A stretch of 64,000 nt of DNA from Neobacillus drentensis NBRC 102427 (GTDB taxonomy: Bacteria; Bacillota; Bacilli; Bacillales; Cytobacillaceae): contig NZ_BCUX01000005.1 of assembly GCF_001591445.1 (NCBI RefSeq), positions 155,467 to 219,466 of the forward strand. Direction: 5' to 3'. This document shows, piece by piece, positions 44,328 to 53,342 of the stretch. Position numbers and translations under genes: made by a program. Numbering within the stretch: position 1 is the first letter of the stretch; every line of letters begins with the position of its first letter. Below the pieces are notes generated by a model that searched no databases, was not told the DNA's origin, and worked only from the letters and a program-made list of their open reading frames with translations.

Positions 44328-45994
44328 TGGCTAACTCTACAACAGCAAAAGTAAAAGTTGACCCTCGTGATGCTAAGCTTTCAATGGCGCACTTCTTTGT
44401 GGCCTTCTCTGCTCTTGCACTTGGCGGTTTAATGGGGCTGTTACAGACCCTTGTCCGTTCCGGTAAATGGGAGCTTCCTTGGGGCATTGATTATTACCAA
44501 ATCTTAACCGTCCATGGTGTATTAATGGGATTGGTTTTAACCACATTTTTTATTATGGGATTTCAGTATGCTGCCGTAAGCAGGACAACTGGCGGTCATT
44601 CAAACGCAGCCCGACGCACTGGCTGGATTGGTTTTTGGATCATGTTAGTCGGTACCTTAATGGCTGCAACCATGGTCTTACTTAAAGAAGCATCGGTTCT
44701 TTACACTTTTTATGCACCACTTAAAGCACATTGGATTTTTTACTTAGGTCTAACTTTCGTAATTGTAGGCAGTTGGATTGATGGTGCCGCACAAATCATG
44801 ACTTATGCAAAATGGAGGAAGAATAATCCTGGTCAGCCAAGTCCGTTATTAAGCTTTATGGCTGTAATCAATACGGTTATGTGGATTATTGCGACACTGG
44901 GTGTTGCAGCAACGGTATTATTCCAATTACTTCCTTGGTCACTTGGACTTGTCGACACTGTCGATGTACTAGTAAGCCGCACTCTATTCTGGTATTTTGG
45001 ACACCCACTAGTTTATTTCTGGTTATTACCTGCATATATGTGTTGGTATGCGATTATCCCGAAAATTATCGGCGGGAAGATTTTCTCTGATTCATTAGCA
45101 CGTTTGTCATTTATTTTGTTCCTGCTCTTCTCGATTCCGGTAGGTTTTCACCACCAATTAACAGAACCGGGGATTGACCCTGCCTGGAAGTTCTTACAGG
45201 TTATCTTAACCTTCATGGTTATTATTCCTTCGTTAATGACTGCTTTCTCATTGTTTGCTACATTTGAAAGATATGGACGCTCAAAAGGAGCAACCGGTCT
45301 GTTTGGCTGGTTTAAAGTTCTCCCTTGGGGTGATGCTCGTTTCACCGTTCCCTTTATCGGTATGGCTTCGTTTATCCCTGCAGGAGCTGGCGGTATCATC
45401 AATGCATCTAACCAAATGGACCAAGTAGTTCATAATACTATTTGGGTAACAGGTCATTTCCATTTAACAGCCGCAACATCAGTTGTGTTAACGTTCTTTG
45501 GGATTTCCTATTGGTTGGTTCCACATTTAACTGGACGTAAATTAACAAAAGCAATGAATAAATTAGGAATTATCCAAGCTTGGGTTTGGTTTATTGGGAT
45601 GGCTTTCATGTCCGGTGCAATGCACTTCCAAGGTTTGCTTGGCGGGCCAAGACGTTCTGCTTTCTCAACCTATGGCGGATCCAAGCAAGCAGCAGAATGG
45701 ATTCCATATCAAATTGCTCAAGCGGTTGGCGGGACGATACTATTCATAGGCATTATCCTTGTTATTATCATCTTCATCAATCTTGCTTTCTTTGCACCTA
45801 AGGGGGAAGAGGAATTCCCTGTTGCGGTAGCTGAGAATCTTGAGGAAAAAGCACCAATGGTATTTGAAAACTGGAAATTATGGCTTGGAATCGCAGCAGC
45901 TCTTATTCTTTTTGCGTATACGATTCCGTTTATCGATATCATTCAAAATGCACCTCCAGGCTCAAAAGGATTTCAAACATGGAGTAAATGGTAA
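44327..45994 (+). CDS. ba3-type cytochrome c oxidase subunit I
   Basis: The protein has 555 residues and about 13 helices. Ligands seen: low-spin heme His in TVHGVLM, CuB His and cross-linked Tyr in GHPLVYFWLLPAY, the HH pair in GFHHQLTEPG, and heme a3/b His in TGHFHLTAA. The Tyr fits an O2 reductase rather than a NO reductase derived from this family. It is a B-family (ba3) heme-copper oxidase. Confidence 0.93.
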   Translation: MANSTTAKVKVDPRDAKLSMAHFFVAFSALALGGLMGLLQTLVRSGKWELPWGIDYYQILTVHGVLMGLVLTTFFIMGFQYAAVSRTTGGHSNAARRTGWIGFWIMLVGTLMAATMVLLKEASVLYTFYAPLKAHWIFYLGLTFVIVGSWIDGAAQIMTYAKWRKNNPGQPSPLLSFMAVINTVMWIIATLGVAATVLFQLLPWSLGLVDTVDVLVSRTLFWYFGHPLVYFWLLPAYMCWYAIIPKIIGGKIFSDSLARLSFILFLLFSIPVGFHHQLTEPGIDPAWKFLQVILTFMVIIPSLMTAFSLFATFERYGRSKGATGLFGWFKVLPWGDARFTVPFIGMASFIPAGAGGIINASNQMDQVVHNTIWVTGHFHLTAATSVVLTFFGISYWLVPHLTGRKLTKAMNKLGIIQAWVWFIGMAFMSGAMHFQGLLGGPRRSAFSTYGGSKQAAEWIPYQIAQAVGGTILFIGIILVIIIFINLAFFAPKGEEEFPVAVAENLEEKAPMVFENWKLWLGIAAALILFAYTIPFIDIIQNAPPGSKGFQTWSKW

Positions 45995-45996
45995 CT

Positions 45997-46024
45997 AGAA
46001 AAGCGCAAGCGCCCTGTTCAGCGG
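45997..46024. repeat. Truncated copy of the palindromic repeat at 2878
   Basis: The segment AAAAGCGCAAGCGCCCTGTT and following CAG matches the left end of the repeat at 2878-2997 with few differences. The rest is missing. Confidence 0.55.
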
Positions 46025-46028
46025 TTAT

Positions 46029-46062
46029 AAAGGCTTCAATCTCAGTGATTGAAGCCTTTTTT
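46029..46062. terminator. Bidirectional terminator
   Basis: AAAGGCTTCAATC and GATTGAAGCCTTT form a 13-bp stem with T-run on the plus side, between the oxidase operon and ypwA. Confidence 0.9.
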
Positions 46063-46075
46063 GTATCTTAACTCT

Positions 46076-47578
46076 CTAATTTAACCTATAAACCTTACCA
46101 TATTTCTCATACAGATAATCAATTAAATATTTCGGATTGAGTCCTTCACCAGTGACATCGTGTAAGATTTCAAGCGGCTTTTTCATTTTTCCAAATTGGT
46201 GAATATTTTCAGTCAGCCATTCTTTTATCGGTAAAAGGTCCCCTTGCTCGACTAATTGATCATAATTTGGAAGTGCTTCAAGCATTTTATGTTTAAATTG
46301 CGCTGCATACATATACCCAAGGGCATACGACGGAAAATAACCAAAGCTTCCACCTGCCCAATGGACATCTTGAAGAACTCCTTGCGCATCATTTTCAGGT
46401 CGAATGCCTAAGTACTCTTCGTACTTGTCATTCCAAATCGTCGGTAAATCCTTCACATCAATTTCATCATTAAATAGGCCTTTTTCAATTTCATAACGGA
46501 TAATAACATGAAGCGGGTAGGTTAGCTCATCTGCTTCAATTCTTATAAATGATGGTTTAGATTCATTAATAGCTCGATAGAAATCCTCAATGTCAACTTG
46601 TTTAAATTGACCATTTGCATATGTCTTTAGAAGGTCGTAGTTATTTTTCCAAAATGGTAAACTTCGTCCAAGGATATTTTCATAAAATAGCGACTGAGAT
46701 TCATGAATTCCAGTCGATGTTCCTGAACATAGTGGAGTACCGATCAGGCTTTTAGAAACATTTTGTTCATATAAAGCATGGCCGCCTTCATGAATGGTTC
46801 CAAAAACAGCGGTTCTAAAGTCGTTTTCATCATATTTGGTGGTAACGCGCACATCGCCGGGATTTAACCCGATTGCAAAAGGGTGAACAGTTTCATCAAG
46901 TCTTCCAGCTTGGAAGTTATAACCCATTTTGTCGAGGATCTTCAAACTAAATTCACGTTGATTTTCTTTTGGAAATTCTTCAAATAAGAAATCCGTTTTT
47001 GGTTTATGTGGAGAGGCAGAAATTTGCTTAACTAATGGAACTATTTTTTCTCTTAATTCGCCAAATACTTGATCTAAAACCTTCATCGTCATTCCGGGTT
47101 CGTACATGTCTAATAACACATCATATTTATTATCTTTATGACCCCAATAACTAACAAACTTCTTAGTCATCTCGACAAGTTTTTCTAAGTACGGACTAAA
47201 TAAGGCGAAATCTGAACTTGCCTTTGCTTCCTCCCAAACACTCTCTGCCTTTGACTGAAGAATGACAAATTCTTTGTATTCTTCAGCTGGGATTTTTTTA
47301 TTTCTTTCATATTCTTTTTTACATTCTTCAAGGATTTTGCTCGTCTTTTCGGACAGTGACTGTTTTGATAAATTAGCTATGTATGCGGCCATCTCCTCCG
47401 AGGTAGACATTTTAAAAACTTCGGATGATAACATCCCGATTACTTCTGAACGTTGTTCAACTCCCTGCTTCGGAGCCCCTGTTCTTAGATCCCAATATAC
47501 TAATCCAAGTGCTTCATTGTAGGCTGCCATTTTCTTCACATAATCTAGAAACTCTTTTTCTAATAGTCCATATTTCAA
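46076..47578 (-). CDS. ypwA: Carboxypeptidase M32 (thermostable carboxypeptidase)
   Basis: The protein has 500 residues. The zinc site of family M32 is HEGGH in GTIHEGGHALYEQN, with the third ligand Glu and the IRIEADELTYPLH and PENDAQGVLQDVHW motifs further on. It removes C-terminal amino acids from peptides. Length is as in B. subtilis YpwA. Cytosolic, no signal peptide. Confidence 0.93.
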   Translation of the reverse strand: MKYGLLEKEFLDYVKKMAAYNEALGLVYWDLRTGAPKQGVEQRSEVIGMLSSEVFKMSTSEEMAAYIANLSKQSLSEKTSKILEECKKEYERNKKIPAEEYKEFVILQSKAESVWEEAKASSDFALFSPYLEKLVEMTKKFVSYWGHKDNKYDVLLDMYEPGMTMKVLDQVFGELREKIVPLVKQISASPHKPKTDFLFEEFPKENQREFSLKILDKMGYNFQAGRLDETVHPFAIGLNPGDVRVTTKYDENDFRTAVFGTIHEGGHALYEQNVSKSLIGTPLCSGTSTGIHESQSLFYENILGRSLPFWKNNYDLLKTYANGQFKQVDIEDFYRAINESKPSFIRIEADELTYPLHVIIRYEIEKGLFNDEIDVKDLPTIWNDKYEEYLGIRPENDAQGVLQDVHWAGGSFGYFPSYALGYMYAAQFKHKMLEALPNYDQLVEQGDLLPIKEWLTENIHQFGKMKKPLEILHDVTGEGLNPKYLIDYLYEKYGKVYRLN

Positions 47579-47655
47579 TGCTATTCCCCCTTTTGATTCC
47601 CATTAAATTTTAACACATTATTCTGAAAAGGAGGTAATGGTCCCTTTTCAGTGTA

Positions 47656-47685
47656 TAAAAAAACAACAGAAGGAATTTCTGTTGT
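47656..47685 (-). terminator. Terminator downstream of the first DUF2249 gene
   Basis: ACAACAGAA and TTCTGTTGT pair around 5 bases; on the minus strand seven T follow. Confidence 0.85.
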
Positions 47686-47769
47686 AAAATATATTTATGG
47701 GGATAAGAGAATGTTAAATTGAAACTAAATACGCAAAATGGTTAAGATGCTTAAATGACCTATAAAAAT

Positions 47770-48003
47770 TTACTTTTTATTAATAGCTACTTTCCAAGTC
47801 TCAGGGCCTTCTTCAAGGTACTCCCAAGAAAATTGTTCAGGTCTTTCCATCATGAATTGATATAAAAGTGGTTTTGGATCATGATCATTTACAATCATCA
47901 TTGTCTCACCTGATGCTAAACCATCAAAGCCGTTAAATATTGTAGGATGTTTTTCACGTGGTGGAAAATCTGGTACATTAATAACTTTTGCGTAAGTTTG
48001 CAT
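47770..48003 (-). CDS. DUF2249 protein, copy 1
   Basis: From ATG 48003 (GGAGTGA upstream) the protein has 77 residues: VINVPDFPPREKHPTIF, GETMMIVNDHDPKPLLYQF and WEYLEEGPETWKVAI, the classic DUF2249 pattern. DUF2249 domains are common near denitrification and NO-response genes and may bind a metal or heme. Divergent from a small zinc-finger gene; an Fnr-type site lies between. Confidence 0.8.
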   Translation of the reverse strand: MQTYAKVINVPDFPPREKHPTIFNGFDGLASGETMMIVNDHDPKPLLYQFMMERPEQFSWEYLEEGPETWKVAINKK

Positions 48004-48066
48004 TATTATCACTCCTATTAGTTTGTTAACTTCTATTATATTATAAGAAAACATAGACAAAAACTT

Positions 48067-48082
48067 AGTGAGTAGTATCACA
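48067..48082. promoter_or_regulatory. Fnr-type site between the DUF2249 gene and the zinc-finger gene
   Basis: AGTGAGTAGTATCACA; on the minus strand TGTGA-N6-TCACT. It lies in the shared divergent promoter region, 64 bases upstream of the DUF2249 start. Confidence 0.6.
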
Positions 48083-48120
48083 CCAATCAGATGATTTTAT
48101 TAATACTGGAGGTATGACAA

Positions 48121-48267
48121 TTGAAGGAACTAATTGGATCGTGTAAGTCCTGCAGTAAAGAAATCTATTGCTTGGATGGCTTTTTTAACGGAATTCATAC
48201 CGAGGAGAAAGAGATTTATTGTTTTGAATGCTATGAGAAAAAGGACAAAGAAAATCCGCAAAGCTGA
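48121..48267 (+). CDS. Small four-cysteine zinc-finger protein (48 aa)
   Basis: From TTG 48121 (GGAGG 8 bases before) the product has 48 residues with two CxxC pairs, SCKSCSKEIYC and YCFECYEKK, apt for a single zinc. It converges on qNor with a shared hairpin and shares a divergent Fnr-site promoter with a DUF2249 gene. Function unknown; context suggests a part in the NO/low-oxygen response. Confidence 0.6.
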   Translation: MKELIGSCKSCSKEIYCLDGFFNGIHTEEKEIYCFECYEKKDKENPQS

Positions 48268-48281
48268 CCTTTGCGGATTTA
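48252..48281. terminator. Bidirectional terminator between the zinc-finger gene and qNor
   Basis: AAATCCGCAAAG and CTTTGCGGATTT form a perfect 12-bp stem that includes the stop codon of the small gene in its loop. Confidence 0.75.
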
Positions 48282-48287
48282 TCTATT

Positions 48288-50651
48288 TTATTCTTCATCA
48301 AGCGATAAATCTTTAACTGGAAGTTGTTCTCCCTCTTTATGGGTTGGCTTCCGTAAATTAAAGATAGCTTTAATACAGAATAACAATAATACTACTACGC
48401 CGATTAAGAAAATGGTGTCAGGCACCGCACGCCATAATAATAATGTTTGAACAATATCCTTTTGCAGGAATGATGCTGAACGGGATGCAGCGTAACCATG
48501 ATTGAAGGCTTCTTTAATTTGAATGAAACCTACTGGAAGCAAGGATAGGAAAACCATTCCTGCAAGTCCAACGTTTAACATGATACAGCTAAATTTAATC
48601 CATTTATCATTCCATGCCTCAGGTTTTACTATATTTCTCAATGAGTAAAGCAATACAGCACAAGCAAACATACCATATACACCCATCATTGATCCATGAC
48701 CGTGAGCTGGTGTTAAGAATTGCCCATGTTCGAAATAACTGACTGCCGGTAAGTTGATTAAGAAACCAAGTACACCTGCGCCAACTAAATTCCAAATAGC
48801 GACAGAGATTAAGAACCAGAATGTTCCCTTATAAGGGAAATCTACTCCACCCTCACGCATCATCTTATATTGCTCATATGCTTCTAGGATTAACAGGGTT
48901 AATGGAATAACTTCTAATGCCGAGAATACTGCTCCAAGAGCCAGCCATACTTCGGCTGAACCATTATAATAGTAATGGTGGCCGATTCCGATGACACCAC
49001 TGCCTAAGAGCAGGATCAATTGGAAATATAGTTGTCTTACGGTTGATTTTTTCGTTACTAGACCAAGTTGAACCAATAAGAAACCAATGACAACAACGGC
49101 AAAAACCTCAAAGATACCTTCTACCCATAAGTGAATAATCCACCAGCGCCAGTAATCGGCGAATGTAAAGCTAGTACCAGGGTTGATAAATAAGGCAAAG
49201 ATATAGAATGCCGGTACCGCAATGGCTGCGTAGAATAATAGGTGAATTAATCCACCTTTATCATTTTCTCTCTTCAGACCAGCCTTGATGCCTCGATAAA
49301 CAATAAATAGCCAGATTAGCATACCGACAATCAAGATTAACTGCCAGATACGCCCAAGCTCAATGTACTCCCAGCCTGTATGTCCGAATAAGAACCACTT
49401 GTTTCCCAAGTAGCCGTTCGCACCCAGCCATTCACCGACCATACTGCCAACAACAAGAACAACCAGAGCCCAGAATAAAATATCTACCAATAAACCTTGT
49501 TTTTTAGGCTCATAACCGCCAACGAGCGGTGCTACATAAATTCCCATTCCAAGCCATGCTGTTGCAATCCAGAAGATAGCCAGCTGTAGGTGGTAACCTT
49601 TAGAAATATTGAATGGAAGAATATCATGAATCCATTTGATACCGAAGAAATTATCAGGTTCGATATAATAGTGGGCAAGCAGCGCCCCAAACATACATTG
49701 GACAAAGAATAATGCTGCTACAATGACGAAGTATTTCCCTGTTTTCACTTGTGAGCTCGTCACCGGTATTTTTCGTAAATCAATTCTTGGGAAATTGCCT
49801 TCTTTATACGCTTCCTGCATACCAAAATTATAACGGTAGAAAACAAACAGGATAATTCCTACCATTAATACAAATAGAGTAATGCTGGCACCACTCCACC
49901 AAATAGCAGAAAATGATACTTGATTCCCTGCGTCTTCATAATAAGGCCAATTATTCGTATAAGTGATTTTATCACCTTGACGGACTGTACTTGAAAGCCA
50001 GGCAGTCCAGAAGAAGAAATCAGATATTTGTGTAATTTGATCACCATTTGCAACATAAGCTCGATTCGTTTTAGGCATGTCCCCTTCTTTAATGAGGTTT
50101 GCCTTTAATCCCCAACCGTCACCTTTAGTAAATACTTCTTTATAGTACGCTCTTACTTTTTCAAGTCCAAATGCTTGTGCATTTGTTAACTCCATTGTAT
50201 CGCTTTTGCTATCATAACGATTTTTACGCATTTCTTTTATAACTTTATTCTTAATAACAGCTTTTTCATCTTCATTTATTAATCCATAGTCTTTACTATA
50301 TTTTTCGTTCGCTTTAAAATCCTGCATTCCTTCTGTGTAGACCTTTAAAGCTTCTGCTGTATAATCCGGTCCCATATAGGATCCGTGCCCTAATACGGTT
50401 CCATAATCCATTAAACCGTACTTTTGAAAAACGGCCTGTCCGCCCATAATTGTAGCTTTTGTAAATAAAACGTCACCCTTTTCATTAGTAACCTCTACAG
50501 GTCTTGGAGCCTGCTCCTTGAAAATCCAATAACCGCCTACTAGCAATACAGTGAAACTAAGTAAAATGGTTATAACTAATATTGATTTTAGCATTGCATT
50601 TTTATTTGTCTTCACCACTTTTTTTGTTGGTGTTCCCCGTTGTATTTCCAT
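48288..50651 (-). CDS. norB: Quinol-dependent nitric oxide reductase (qNor)
   Basis: The protein has 787 residues. One N-terminal helix and a 200-residue extracytoplasmic domain without CxxCH replace the cytochrome c subunit NorC, as in qNor. The NorB core then has HLQLAIFWIATAWLG, IIHLWVEGIFEVFAVVVIG (FeB His and Glu) and HGHGSMMGVYGMF. It reduces 2 NO to N2O with electrons from menaquinol. It is divergent from a Crp/Fnr regulator, with a perfect Fnr-type dyad between. Confidence 0.94.
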   Translation of the reverse strand: MEIQRGTPTKKVVKTNKNAMLKSILVITILLSFTVLLVGGYWIFKEQAPRPVEVTNEKGDVLFTKATIMGGQAVFQKYGLMDYGTVLGHGSYMGPDYTAEALKVYTEGMQDFKANEKYSKDYGLINEDEKAVIKNKVIKEMRKNRYDSKSDTMELTNAQAFGLEKVRAYYKEVFTKGDGWGLKANLIKEGDMPKTNRAYVANGDQITQISDFFFWTAWLSSTVRQGDKITYTNNWPYYEDAGNQVSFSAIWWSGASITLFVLMVGIILFVFYRYNFGMQEAYKEGNFPRIDLRKIPVTSSQVKTGKYFVIVAALFFVQCMFGALLAHYYIEPDNFFGIKWIHDILPFNISKGYHLQLAIFWIATAWLGMGIYVAPLVGGYEPKKQGLLVDILFWALVVLVVGSMVGEWLGANGYLGNKWFLFGHTGWEYIELGRIWQLILIVGMLIWLFIVYRGIKAGLKRENDKGGLIHLLFYAAIAVPAFYIFALFINPGTSFTFADYWRWWIIHLWVEGIFEVFAVVVIGFLLVQLGLVTKKSTVRQLYFQLILLLGSGVIGIGHHYYYNGSAEVWLALGAVFSALEVIPLTLLILEAYEQYKMMREGGVDFPYKGTFWFLISVAIWNLVGAGVLGFLINLPAVSYFEHGQFLTPAHGHGSMMGVYGMFACAVLLYSLRNIVKPEAWNDKWIKFSCIMLNVGLAGMVFLSLLPVGFIQIKEAFNHGYAASRSASFLQKDIVQTLLLWRAVPDTIFLIGVVVLLLFCIKAIFNLRKPTHKEGEQLPVKDLSLDEE

Positions 50652-50734
50652 TTCAAATTCACCCTTTCGTATTTTGTCACAAATCGTATTGTAACTTTCA
50701 CAAGTCCGTCACAAAGTGAGGGAACTCATCGAAC

Positions 50735-50756
50735 CCTTGTGATAATTCTCACAAGG
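50735..50756. promoter_or_regulatory. Perfect Fnr-type dyad between qNor and the Crp/Fnr gene
   Basis: CCTTGTGA (50735-50742) and TCACAAGG (50749-50756) are exact inverted copies 6 bases apart, containing TGTGA-N6-TCACA. For qNor the nearest -10 (TACAAT at 50693-50688, minus) puts the dyad centre about 64 bases upstream of the start of transcription, an activator position. Three further TTGTGA half sites follow toward qNor. Confidence 0.7.
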
Positions 50757-50871
50757 CAGACTGAGAATTATTTTCATAAAAACTAATTAACTATGACGGC
50801 GGTCACATAATTACATTGAAAACACTGCTACAATTTAGTCAAACAGAATTACTAATACGAAGGTGATGTTA

Positions 50872-51564
50872 ATGAAGCAAGAGGACATTGTAAAAAGATT
50901 ATCTGTTGTCCCAATCTTCAAAGAACTGTCGGCAGAAGAACTAGAGCCCATCGTGAAGATTGCACAAACTCGTTTTTATAAACATAAGATGTATATTTTT
51001 ATGCAGGATGATCCACTTGACCGAGTTTTCTTTATTCATAGTGGAAAAATAAAGATTTGCAGAACTGACCAATCAGGGAAAGAGCAACTCATATCCGTGC
51101 TTGAACCCGGTGAAATGTTTCCTCACGCCGGATTTTTCCGAAAGGGGAATTTCCCCGCTCATGCGGAAGTGATGGAAGATTCACATATCATCGTCATTCC
51201 CATAGATAAATTTGAAGAAATACTTATTTCCTATCCAGAACTTTGCATTAAGTTATTTAAAGTATTAGGAGAAAAAATAGTAGATTTGCAAGGAAGATTA
51301 GAAGCACAAGTTCTCCATAATACTTTTGAACAAATAATTTTGCTGCTTATTAGGCTCTGTAAATCTAATGGTGAGATAGTTGGGAGGCGCTATAAGCTAA
51401 CCACTCAGTTCACGAATCGTGAATTGGCGAATATGATTGGTACTTCGAGAGAAACTGTCAGCAGGACGATCAATCATGTAAAGAAGAAAGATTATGTTAC
51501 ATTGGATGAAAATGGTTTTTACTTAATAGACCGAGAAGCGCTTGAACAGGAATTATTTTATTAA
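50872..51564 (+). CDS. Crp/Fnr-family transcription regulator (NO/low-oxygen type)
   Basis: About 230 residues from ATG 50872. An N-terminal cyclic-nucleotide-binding-like beta barrel, a long dimer helix (LCIKLFKVLGEKIVDLQGRL) and a winged helix with LANMIGTSRETVSR. Cysteines exist (for example KICRTD, LCKSNG) but no clustered iron-sulfur motif as in Bacillus Fnr is visible. It probably controls qNor and the operon that follows. A near paralogue is at 63229. Confidence 0.85.
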   Translation: MKQEDIVKRLSVVPIFKELSAEELEPIVKIAQTRFYKHKMYIFMQDDPLDRVFFIHSGKIKICRTDQSGKEQLISVLEPGEMFPHAGFFRKGNFPAHAEVMEDSHIIVIPIDKFEEILISYPELCIKLFKVLGEKIVDLQGRLEAQVLHNTFEQIILLLIRLCKSNGEIVGRRYKLTTQFTNRELANMIGTSRETVSRTINHVKKKDYVTLDENGFYLIDREALEQELFY

Positions 51565-51608
51565 TTTAGCGGTCTTGAACTAATATTATTAGAGGAGATG
51601 AAACATCG

Positions 51609-51842
51609 ATGGAACAACGTATTATCGAACTTGATGTTCGCGAGGATTTAAAGAATAAAATTGAACCATTTCAAAAAATTATGGAGGCAATTAAGGAAGT
51701 AAAAGATAATGATATATTTATCCTCCATGCCCCTTTTAAACCAGTACCACTTTTCGCGGTATTAAAAGCAAAAGGTTTCACGCATGAAGAAGAAGAAATT
51801 GAAAGCAAACATTGGAAAGTCACATTCACAAAGAAAGCCTAA
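51609..51842 (+). CDS. DUF2249 protein, copy 2
   Basis: The protein has 77 residues: IIELDVREDLKNKIEPF, DIFILHAPFKPVPLFAVL and EIESKHWKVTF. This is the DUF2249 pattern with the conserved HAPF...P core. It is the first structural gene after the regulator, 44 bases after it, and overlaps no other gene. Confidence 0.8.
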   Translation: MEQRIIELDVREDLKNKIEPFQKIMEAIKEVKDNDIFILHAPFKPVPLFAVLKAKGFTHEEEEIESKHWKVTFTKKA

Positions 51843-51863
51843 AGGAAGAAGGGTGAAATATTC

Positions 51864-52070
51864 ATGCTCTTAGATAATCGAGGTTTAGAACCGCCCCAGC
51901 CGATGATGCGAACCTTAGCCGCTTTGGAAACTCTGGGGGAAAATGATGTATTAACAATCATTAATGATCGAAGGCCCATGTTCCTTTATGAGCAATTAGA
52001 GGAATTAGGCTATCAACAGCGTACAGAAGAACAAAATGACGGAAGCTTTAAAATCGAAATCTTCCGGTAA
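51864..52070 (+). CDS. DUF2249 protein, copy 3
   Basis: The protein has 68 residues: LLDNRGLEPPQPMMRTL, DVLTIINDRRPMFLYEQL and GYQQRTEEQNDGSFKIEIF. It is a DUF2249-type protein with an N-terminal E-P-P-x-P-M motif seen in many members. It lies 21 bases after copy 2 and 14 bases before the membrane protein. Confidence 0.75.
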   Translation: MLLDNRGLEPPQPMMRTLAALETLGENDVLTIINDRRPMFLYEQLEELGYQQRTEEQNDGSFKIEIFR

Positions 52071-52084
52071 GAGGGTGAACAATC

Positions 52085-53329
52085 ATGCTTCCTCAAACTA
52101 TGGGAAGTGAAACAAATATTAAGCTTCCAATTTCTTTTATCTTGTTTAGTTTATTTGCCTTGGTACTTTCGCAAATTCAACTTTTAGTAAATGGACAATT
52201 GATGACGGATGGGAGCTTTAGAATCCCTGTTATCTGGTCTTCAGCTCATTTTTTAGTCCTTGGCTGGGCATTGATGGCAGCAATGGGAGCCATGTATCAG
52301 CTGGTACCAGTTGCATTCCTAACCAATATCTGGAATGAACGATTTGGCTTCATCCAGTTTTTCGTTACTGCTGTCGGAATTACTTCATTTGCAGCGATGT
52401 TATATTGGTCGCCGCAAAATGCAATCATCCCGGGTGTGCTAACTTTACTTGGTATCTTAATGTTTTTAGTACAAATGTTTATGACACTTAGTAAGCAAGC
52501 GAAACCAACGATTCTGACAGCCTTTGTCGGTTCGTCCCTTGTTTGTTTATTTATAACGATTTCTTTAGGGATTACATTAATTTATAGCTTAAAAACAGGA
52601 TTTGCCAGTGAATATTATCAATCAATCTTTGAAGCACATTTATTAATGGGAGTTTCAGGCTGGTTTACTCTGTTAATTTTTGGATTTTCCTATAAAATGG
52701 TGCCGATGTTTTCTCTATCCCATGGTTTTCCGATGGTTCAAGCTAAATTTGTTTATGGGTTTTATCTTTCCGGACTTGTCGTCTCACTTGTTTCCTTTTT
52801 TACGAATAACAGCATCCTTCTGAAAATTGGTTTCTTATTACTTTTGATTGGGTTTACTATTTTCAGTTGGCATATAAAAATAATCATCAAAAAAAGATTG
52901 AAGAAGACACTAGATAAACCATTTAGGTTTGCTTTAGTTGCGATTGGGTTTGGAAATGTAATTCATTTAGCTGCCTTTATCATGTTATGGAATCAAGATG
53001 TTAGCCATTTTGCCGGCCCACTCATCTATGCCTATTTATTACTCTGGATCGTCTTAAGTATTGTTAGTTATTTATATAAAATTGTTCCATTCCTTTGGTG
53101 GACTTATAAATATAGTAAGGAAATCGGGAAAAACAAGGTTCCTTCATTGAAAGAAATGATGAATGAAAAAATTGTTCCGACGTTATTCTCTTTATTTATC
53201 GTTGCTGTACTGATCGTCTTTTGTGCTCTAACTTTTCATGTAGCTATTCTTTTTAATATCGGTCAGTTTGTACTTTCAATCGTTTTTATTATTATTGCAA
53301 TCAGTATCCTAAAGGTTTTAAAAAAATAG
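52085..53329 (+). CDS. Polytopic membrane protein, possibly heme-copper-oxidase-I- or NnrS-like
   Basis: The protein has 414 residues and about 12 hydrophobic helices. Histidines at helix positions (SSAHFLVLGWALMAAMGAMY, FEAHLLMGVSGWFTLLIFG, GNVIHLAAFIM) could hold hemes. The pattern reminds me of single-chain subunit-I-like proteins linked to NO metabolism, but the canonical CuB set (HPxVY, HH) is missing. So it is unlikely to be an oxidase. Its place in this operon suggests a role in NO response. Confidence 0.6.
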   Translation: MLPQTMGSETNIKLPISFILFSLFALVLSQIQLLVNGQLMTDGSFRIPVIWSSAHFLVLGWALMAAMGAMYQLVPVAFLTNIWNERFGFIQFFVTAVGITSFAAMLYWSPQNAIIPGVLTLLGILMFLVQMFMTLSKQAKPTILTAFVGSSLVCLFITISLGITLIYSLKTGFASEYYQSIFEAHLLMGVSGWFTLLIFGFSYKMVPMFSLSHGFPMVQAKFVYGFYLSGLVVSLVSFFTNNSILLKIGFLLLLIGFTIFSWHIKIIIKKRLKKTLDKPFRFALVAIGFGNVIHLAAFIMLWNQDVSHFAGPLIYAYLLLWIVLSIVSYLYKIVPFLWWTYKYSKEIGKNKVPSLKEMMNEKIVPTLFSLFIVAVLIVFCALTFHVAILFNIGQFVLSIVFIIIAISILKVLKK

Positions 53330-53342
53330 TGAGGTGTTTATG

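Noticed and set aside
44327..45994. Subunit I as a B-family NO reductase (sNor-like) rather than an oxidase
   Set aside because: The active-site Tyr in GHPLVY is present, which argues for O2 reduction.
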